A DNA stretch of 64,000 nt from Allobosea sp. LC85. GTDB taxonomy: Bacteria; Pseudomonadota; Alphaproteobacteria; Rhizobiales; Beijerinckiaceae. Below the pieces are notes generated by a model. The model was not told the DNA's origin and searched no databases. It saw nothing but the letters and a program-made list of their open reading frames with translations. Made by a program: the position numbers and the translations under genes. Location of the stretch: NCBI RefSeq assembly GCF_000735605.1, contig NZ_JPKG01000019.1, positions 1-64,000 of the forward strand, read 5' to 3'. This document shows positions 59,439-64,000 of this stretch, in pieces; the stretch's first letter is position 1, and each line of letters starts with the position of its first letter.

Positions 59439-60643
59439 TTCAGGGAACCTGTGGTGGAGGGATTGCGCAACCCGCGAGCTGCGCTGACCGGCACGATGAC
59501 GAGGCCTTTGGCTTCGAGCGATTTGGCCCAGCGGGCGATGCGCTCGATCGAGACCGGCAGTGCACTCGCCGCTCCGATCGCCACACCCTGTTCGCGCGCC
59601 AGAGCCTCAAGCCGTTGCAGCTGCTGGTCGATCGCGTCGGCGCGGGTGACCGTATCGATCACCCTGTCGACCTTGAGCGCCGGGATCTGCGCCCGCGCCG
59701 CCGCGCTCGCGAGCTGGCTGCGCGAGGAGGAGCCGTCATCGACAACCATCAGCCCGCGACCGGCGATCTCGCGCAGGACCGGTGACAAGGCGTTCTCATC
59801 GGCGGTCAGCCGGCCGCCGAGGAAATTGACGATGCCGACATAGCCGGTGAAACGACCGAGCACCCAATGCAGCCGGTCGAGATTTTCAGCTGCCTTGGGG
59901 CCGGCGAGCAGGGTGTGCGGCCCGGGATCGTTGTCGGGATAGTCGAACGGTTCCATGGGAACCTGCAGGAAGACCTCGTGGCCGTCGCCGCGAGCTCGCT
60001 GTACGACGCGTTCGAGCTCTGCCCCGTAGGGCGCGAAGGCCAGCGAAACCGCCCCCGGCAGCTGCGTGATCGCATCTGCCGTACCGTTCTGGCTGATGCC
60101 CAGCCCGCCGACGAGGAGGGCAATGCGGCCGGCAGGCCTGGTCTCGGCTGCCGGGCCTGGCGGGCGGGCATAGACCTGCATCGGTGTCGTACCGTCCGAT
60201 CCGACCTTCGGAAGGAGGCCGAACCGGCTGCGTTCGACCAGCCGGTTGTCCGGGGCCGGGGCGAGCTTGACCTCGCCGCTGTCGGGAATCGTGATGACGA
60301 TGGCACCCGGTGCATCTGCCCCCGGGCGCACCACGGTCACGCCTGATTCGGTTTCAAGCTGACGTGCGGTCGACTGGGAGCGTGGATCCCTGGCGTTCGG
60401 TTCGACGGCAGGCGCAGCCGCGATCTCCCGTGAAGGCTGCCTGATCTCGATCGCGGCAGTCGCCATGGGCTCGCCACCGTCGGGATCGCGCCGGAACAGC
60501 AGGATGGCCACCACCGCGAGCGCCGTGCACCCCACCGCTCCACTCAGCGCAAACGACATCCAGCGCGCCCACGGCTTGCCGTGGTGCACCGGGCGATCCT
60601 GCCCCAAGGGCCGATCGAGCTCGGTAAGCGGCGTTCCGGCCAA
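59435..60643 (-). CDS. Divergent polysaccharide deacetylase family protein (YibQ type)
   Basis: A 402-residue protein with one N-terminal membrane span (about 30-49, [20 protein letters not shown]), a Pro/Ala-rich linker, and a periplasmic NodB-like fold from about 165. Recognised parts are [52 protein letters not shown] and [12 protein letters not shown]. In many relatives the first motif is D-D-x-G; here it is GGLG, so catalysis may be lost or changed. TTG 60643 has GAGGA upstream. It lies between ctpA and rppH, an order conserved in related genomes as far as I recall. Confidence 0.85.
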   Translation of the reverse strand: MAGTPLTELDRPLGQDRPVHHGKPWARWMSFALSGAVGCTALAVVAILLFRRDPDGGEPMATAAIEIRQPSREIAAAPAVEPNARDPRSQSTARQLETESGVTVVRPGADAPGAIVITIPDSGEVKLAPAPDNRLVERSRFGLLPKVGSDGTTPMQVYARPPGPAAETRPAGRIALLVGGLGISQNGTADAITQLPGAVSLAFAPYGAELERVVQRARGDGHEVFLQVPMEPFDYPDNDPGPHTLLAGPKAAENLDRLHWVLGRFTGYVGIVNFLGGRLTADENALSPVLREIAGRGLMVVDDGSSSRSQLASAAARAQIPALKVDRVIDTVTRADAIDQQLQRLEALAREQGVAIGAASALPVSIERIARWAKSLEAKGLVIVPVSAARGLRNPSTTGSLK

Positions 60644-60768
60644 GGGCAGCCGTCCTCAGCTGTTCGAAACGGACCCGAATCAGCGGCCCGCACGCCTAGT
60701 CTTGGCGCGTGCGGCGCCAGCAGTCGAGAGCGCCGGATAACGGCGCCCTCCTCGCACTCGAATGAAGA

Positions 60769-62106
60769 TCAGTTCGGCTTGGCGGGCTCCGGGGTCGGGG
60801 CCGGCGCAGCCACGTCCTTCTTGACGCCGCGCAACTGGTTCAGCGCGGCAAGCAGCTGCGTATCCTTGGCCGGGTCGTTCGGCACGTACGAAGCCGAACC
60901 CGACTGCTCGTCCTTGCCGTCGCCCGACTTGAGATGCCCCTTCAGCGATGCCTCGCCCTTGCTGTCCGTCAGCTTGTCCTTGAGCTCCGGCGGAATCTCC
61001 TGGACGACCTCGATATCCGGCGTGATGCCCTTGGCCTGGATCGAATTGCCCGACGGCGTGTAGTAGCGCGCCGTGGTCAGGCGCAGGCCGCCATTCGAGC
61101 CGAGCGGGATCACGGTCTGGACCGAGCCCTTGCCGAAGGAGCGCGTGCCCATCACGGTCGCGCGCTTGTGATCCTGCAGGGCGCCGGCAACGATCTCGGC
61201 CGCCGAGGCCGAGGAGCCGTTGATCAGAACCACGACCGGCTTGCCCTTGGTCAGGTCACCCGACTTGGCGTTGAAGACCTGGGTCTCCTCGGCATTGCGG
61301 CCGCGCGTCGAGACGACCTTGCCGCGCTCGAGGAACGCGTCCGACACCAGCACCGACTGGTCGAGCCTGCCGCCGCGATTATTGCGCAGATCGATCACAT
61401 AACCCTTAATCTTGTCGACGCCGATCTCGGCATTCACCTTGTCGATCGCCTTGCGCAGCCCTTCATAGGTCTGCTCGCTGAAGGTGCCGATGCGGATATA
61501 GCCGACATCGCCTTCCACCCGCTCTTCGACGGCCGGCACGACGATGGTGGAGCGCGTCAGGGTGAACTCCAGCGGATCCGGCTTGCCCGGTCGCTCGATC
61601 TTGAGCTTGACCTGTGTGTTGATGATGCCGCGCATCTTCTCCACGGCCTGGGTCAGGCTCAGACCCTTCACCTGGTCACCATCGATCTCCCTGATGATGT
61701 CGTTGGCGAGGATGCCCGCCTTGGAGGCGGGCGTGTCGCGAATCGGCTTGGCGACCTTGAGGACGCCGTCCTCCATCGTGACCTCTATGCCGAGGCCGCC
61801 GAACTGGCCGCGCATGTCCGTGTCCATGTCGCGGAAGCTCTTGGCGTCGAGATAGGCCGAATGCGGATCGAGCGAAGAGACCATGCCATTGATCGCGGCC
61901 TCGATCAGCTTCTGCTCGTCCGGCTTCTCGACATAGTCGGTGCGGATCTTCTCGAAGATGTCACCGAACAGGTTGAGGCTGCGATAGACCTCCGCCGAGG
62001 CCGCGACCGCGCTGGTCGAGGACAGCAGGTGGGTCTGCGTCGCCAGACTGGTAAGGCCCGCGCCAACGATCGCGCCGGCGAGAACGAGGGAGACCTTGCG
62101 CATCAT
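60769..62106 (-). CDS. ctpA: Carboxyl-terminal processing protease (S41)
   Basis: A 445-residue periplasmic protease. The signal or anchor is KVSLVLAGAIVGAGLTSLA. A PDZ domain lies at about 100-180 (GLGIEVTMEDGVLKVAKPI, ASKAGILANDIIREIDG), followed by the S41 catalytic domain with the nucleophile Ser in NGSSASAAEIVAG and the general base Lys in RSFGKGSVQTV. The C-terminus is Pro/Ala/Lys-rich. ATG 62106 overlaps the stop of the EnvC-like gene, a conserved pairing in alphaproteobacteria. Confidence 0.93.
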   Translation of the reverse strand: MMRKVSLVLAGAIVGAGLTSLATQTHLLSSTSAVAASAEVYRSLNLFGDIFEKIRTDYVEKPDEQKLIEAAINGMVSSLDPHSAYLDAKSFRDMDTDMRGQFGGLGIEVTMEDGVLKVAKPIRDTPASKAGILANDIIREIDGDQVKGLSLTQAVEKMRGIINTQVKLKIERPGKPDPLEFTLTRSTIVVPAVEERVEGDVGYIRIGTFSEQTYEGLRKAIDKVNAEIGVDKIKGYVIDLRNNRGGRLDQSVLVSDAFLERGKVVSTRGRNAEETQVFNAKSGDLTKGKPVVVLINGSSASAAEIVAGALQDHKRATVMGTRSFGKGSVQTVIPLGSNGGLRLTTARYYTPSGNSIQAKGITPDIEVVQEIPPELKDKLTDSKGEASLKGHLKSGDGKDEQSGSASYVPNDPAKDTQLLAALNQLRGVKKDVAAPAPTPEPAKPN

Positions 62107-63473
62107 CCGCGAACCTTTTCGCTTTGCGATTTCGTCCACCACGGTGCCGGGTCGATCGAAACGCCGTCTTTTCTGAACTCTATATAGAGAACCGGTTCCC
62201 CGGTCCCCGAACCTACGATCGTCGCCGCAGCTTCCGACGTTTGACCCATTATCGCAACCGGCTCCCCCGCAAGGACGAACTGGTTCAGCGACACGTCGAT
62301 CCGCTGCATGCCGGCCAAGAGCAAATAGTACCCCCCACCCGCATTCAGGATCAAGAGTTGCCCGAAGGAGCGGAACGGCCCGGCATAAACAACCCAAGCG
62401 TCGGAAGGCGCCGAAACTAGGGCATTAGGGCGGGTTGTTAGCGAAATACCGCGCGTTGTGCCGCCAACCCCGTCATTGTCACCAAAACCACGCAATTGTG
62501 ATCCGGCAGCAGGCAGCGGCAGCATGCCGCGAGCTTCCGAGAAAGCAATCTTTGGCGCGAGCCGGGCCGGGTCCTTGAAGGCGAGCGCCGCCATGCGCTG
62601 CCGCTGCTCGCGGGTCTCGGCTTCCAGAGCCTGGCGCGCAGCTTCGGCGGCGCGATTCGCGACTGAGATTTCCTTCTCGATGCGCTCGACGAAATCCCGC
62701 AGGCCCTTCGCCTGCAGCGCAAGCTCCCCGCTCATCCCGCGCTGCGCCTCGATATCCTTGGCGGCGCTGGCCTCGCGCTCGCGCCTGGCTTCGATCAGCG
62801 AGGCAAGGCGCTGACGCTCGCCCGCGAGCGCTTCCAGCTCGCCGGTCATCGCCTTGCGCTCCTCCGCAATCCCACCGCGCAGCCGCACCAGCTCACCGAG
62901 ATCGGTGCTGAGGATTTCGATCTCCTGGCGCAGATCGGGCACCACCGCGCCCAGCAGCATCGAGGCGCGCACGGCCTCCAGGATATCCTCCGGCCGCACC
63001 AGGACGGCTGGCGGCGGCCGGCGGCCGATCCGCTGCAGCGCGGCCAGGACTTCGGCGATCAGGCCGCGGCGGCCCTCGAGGGAGCGCCGGATCGCGGTTT
63101 CACTGGTTTGCAGCAGCACCAGCCGCTCCTCGATCGCGCCGATACGACGTTCGACGCCTTGGGTACGGGCCGCCGCCTCGAGCAGCGCCTTGTTGAGCCC
63201 GGCCCGATCGGCCCGGATCGTGGCGATCTCCGCCTCCAGTTTCGTTCGCGCCTCGGCATTGCCCGCCAGCCGCTCCTCGATCGCCTTCAGCTCGGCTTCA
63301 CGGGCCTGCTTCTCAGCCAGCTTCTGCGCGATCTCGGGCGCCACGCGATCCGGGTCGGACGCCAGCTCCTGGGCGTTGGCCGGCAGAAGGCTGAGACCGA
63401 GCGCGAGCCATAGCAAAGCGGCGCTGCCGAGGCGGCGCGAGCTGGCTCGAATCACTGATGCGACGGACGTCAT
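62103..63473 (-). CDS. EnvC-like murein hydrolase activator with degenerate M23 domain
   Basis: A 456-residue periplasmic protein. A signal peptide (LLWLALGLSLLPANAQ) is followed by a long coiled coil from about 40 to 290 (QKLAEKQAREAELKAIEERL and similar heptads) and a LytM/M23-like domain from about 330 (APSDAWVVYAGPFRSFG, LILNAGGGYYLLLAG, VLAGEPVAIMG). The zinc ligands of active M23 peptidases (HxxxD and HxH) are not present, so it likely activates amidases in cell separation, as EnvC does. The start overlaps the rlmH stop (ATGA). Confidence 0.9.
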   Translation of the reverse strand: MTSVASVIRASSRRLGSAALLWLALGLSLLPANAQELASDPDRVAPEIAQKLAEKQAREAELKAIEERLAGNAEARTKLEAEIATIRADRAGLNKALLEAAARTQGVERRIGAIEERLVLLQTSETAIRRSLEGRRGLIAEVLAALQRIGRRPPPAVLVRPEDILEAVRASMLLGAVVPDLRQEIEILSTDLGELVRLRGGIAEERKAMTGELEALAGERQRLASLIEARREREASAAKDIEAQRGMSGELALQAKGLRDFVERIEKEISVANRAAEAARQALEAETREQRQRMAALAFKDPARLAPKIAFSEARGMLPLPAAGSQLRGFGDNDGVGGTTRGISLTTRPNALVSAPSDAWVVYAGPFRSFGQLLILNAGGGYYLLLAGMQRIDVSLNQFVLAGEPVAIMGQTSEAAATIVGSGTGEPVLYIEFRKDGVSIDPAPWWTKSQSEKVRG

Positions 63474-63949
63474 GCGCGATGATAGGGATGTCCGGCAATA
63501 ATCGTCATGGCCCTGTAGAGCTGCTCCAGCGCAAGCACGCGCACGAGTTGATGCGGCAGCGTCAGGGCCCCGAAGGCAAGCGTCAGGTCGGCGCGATCCC
63601 GAATGGTCTCGTCCAGCCCGTCCGCGCCGCCAATCACGAGGCTCGCGGTGCCCGCACCGGCGTCTCGCGAGGCCGCGATCCTGCCGGCGAAGGCATCGCT
63701 CGTCAGGCTCCTCCCGCGCTCGTCAAGTGCGATCAGCAGCCCCGGCGAGAGCTTTGAAAGGATAGCGGCAGCTTCATCGCGCTTGCGCTCCTCAGCCCGC
63801 CGCGCCCGGCTTTCAGGCAGTTCCGTGACATCGGGCCCGCTCAGGCCAAGGCTGCGCCCGAGAGCATTGCTCCGTTCGCGGTAGCGCTCGCACAGGTCCC
63901 GCTCCGGCCCGTCCTTGAGCCGGCCGACGGTGATGATGGCGAGCCGCAC
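63470..63949 (-). CDS. rlmH: 23S rRNA (pseudouridine-1915-N3)-methyltransferase
   Basis: A 159-residue SPOUT methyltransferase acting on helix 69 of 23S rRNA in the 70S ribosome. The cofactor knot is seen as LVIGGADGLD and LAFGALTLPHQLVRVLALEQ, ending in YRAMTIIAGHPYHR. LIALDERGRSLTSDAFA is also typical. It lies between the probable rsfS gene and the envC-like gene, the common alphaproteobacterial order. Confidence 0.95.
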   Translation of the reverse strand: MRLAIITVGRLKDGPERDLCERYRERSNALGRSLGLSGPDVTELPESRARRAEERKRDEAAAILSKLSPGLLIALDERGRSLTSDAFAGRIAASRDAGAGTASLVIGGADGLDETIRDRADLTLAFGALTLPHQLVRVLALEQLYRAMTIIAGHPYHRA

Positions 63950-63961
63950 CGGAGATCAGGA

Positions 63962-64000
63962 TCAGCCGACGAGCCGCTCATTCGGGCGGTCGGCGCCCCA
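63962..64000 (-). CDS. rsfS: C-terminal end of a gene, probably ribosome silencing factor RsfS
   Basis: The minus strand carries an open frame from the window edge ending GADRPNERLVG and a TGA at 63962, 12 bp before the rlmH start. Only 12 codons are visible, so the name rests on the usual rsfS-rlmH gene order and not on homology. Confidence 0.35.
   Translation of the reverse strand, partial: WGADRPNERLVG

Noticed and set aside
1..64000. CRISPR arrays
   Set aside because: No series of direct repeats with regular spacers was seen; the only tandem repeats found are the short ones near 550 and 1169.

Overview
The window is G+C-rich DNA from an alphaproteobacterium, most probably a member of the Hyphomicrobiales close to Bosea or Bradyrhizobium. 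This rests on the Ros/MucR regulator, the FCD-type GntR regulators, the many solute-binding-protein transporters, the rhizobial-style intergenic repeat and the core block rlmH-envC-ctpA-yibQ-rppH. The genus is inferred from protein character only.

Left edge (1-2500): a scarred accessory stretch. It holds the first codons of an IS630-type transposase, a Cys-tRNA(Pro) deacylase gene that loses its 3' half at that element, two small unknown proteins, a MucR-like regulator with an incomplete metal site, and the last third of an efflux membrane-fusion protein.

2.5-23 kb: a catabolic region for small carboxylic acids. It encodes a PdxA-family dehydrogenase, an alpha/beta hydrolase with the complete active site of fluoroacetate dehalogenase, a four-domain rhodanese, an isopropylmalate/tartrate dehydrogenase-type enzyme, three MmgE/PrpD proteins, an iron-type ABC transporter, a tripartite tricarboxylate transporter, an SDR lacking its catalytic Tyr, a TauE/SafE exporter and an enoyl-CoA hydratase. 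Two FCD GntR regulators lie among them. A shared operator-like sequence (ATTGTYRACAAT) recurs at the control regions.

23-32 kb: a cyoABCD quinol oxidase operon with a SURF1 gene but no cyoE; a divergent MHS-type transporter; a glycine-zipper lipoprotein; a broken PrmC-like methyltransferase; and two overlapping paralogous genes with Myb/SANT-like repeats and no recognised function.

32-51 kb: nitrogen- and two-carbon metabolism, mostly on the minus strand. One block has an MFS carrier, an arylmalonate-decarboxylase-like enzyme, LysR and GntR regulators, a hydantoin-racemase homologue without its catalytic cysteines, and a hydantoinase. A second has a glyoxylate aminotransferase, a DctPQM TRAP transporter, an amidase and a hydratase, with a divergent GntR gene. 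A third is gcl-hyi-glxR, which turns glyoxylate into glycerate. Together they suggest uptake of amides, hydantoins or ureides and disposal of the resulting C2 carbon.

51-57.5 kb: an IS256 remnant, then twin operators 22 bp apart, a branched-chain-amino-acid-type ABC transporter, an intact hydantoin racemase and a GntR regulator.

57.5-64 kb: a decayed serine recombinase abuts tRNA-Arg(ACG). Beyond it lies core genome: hisE, rppH, yibQ-type deacetylase, ctpA, envC-like, rlmH and probably the end of rsfS. The tRNA therefore looks like the border between a catabolic accessory region and conserved chromosome.
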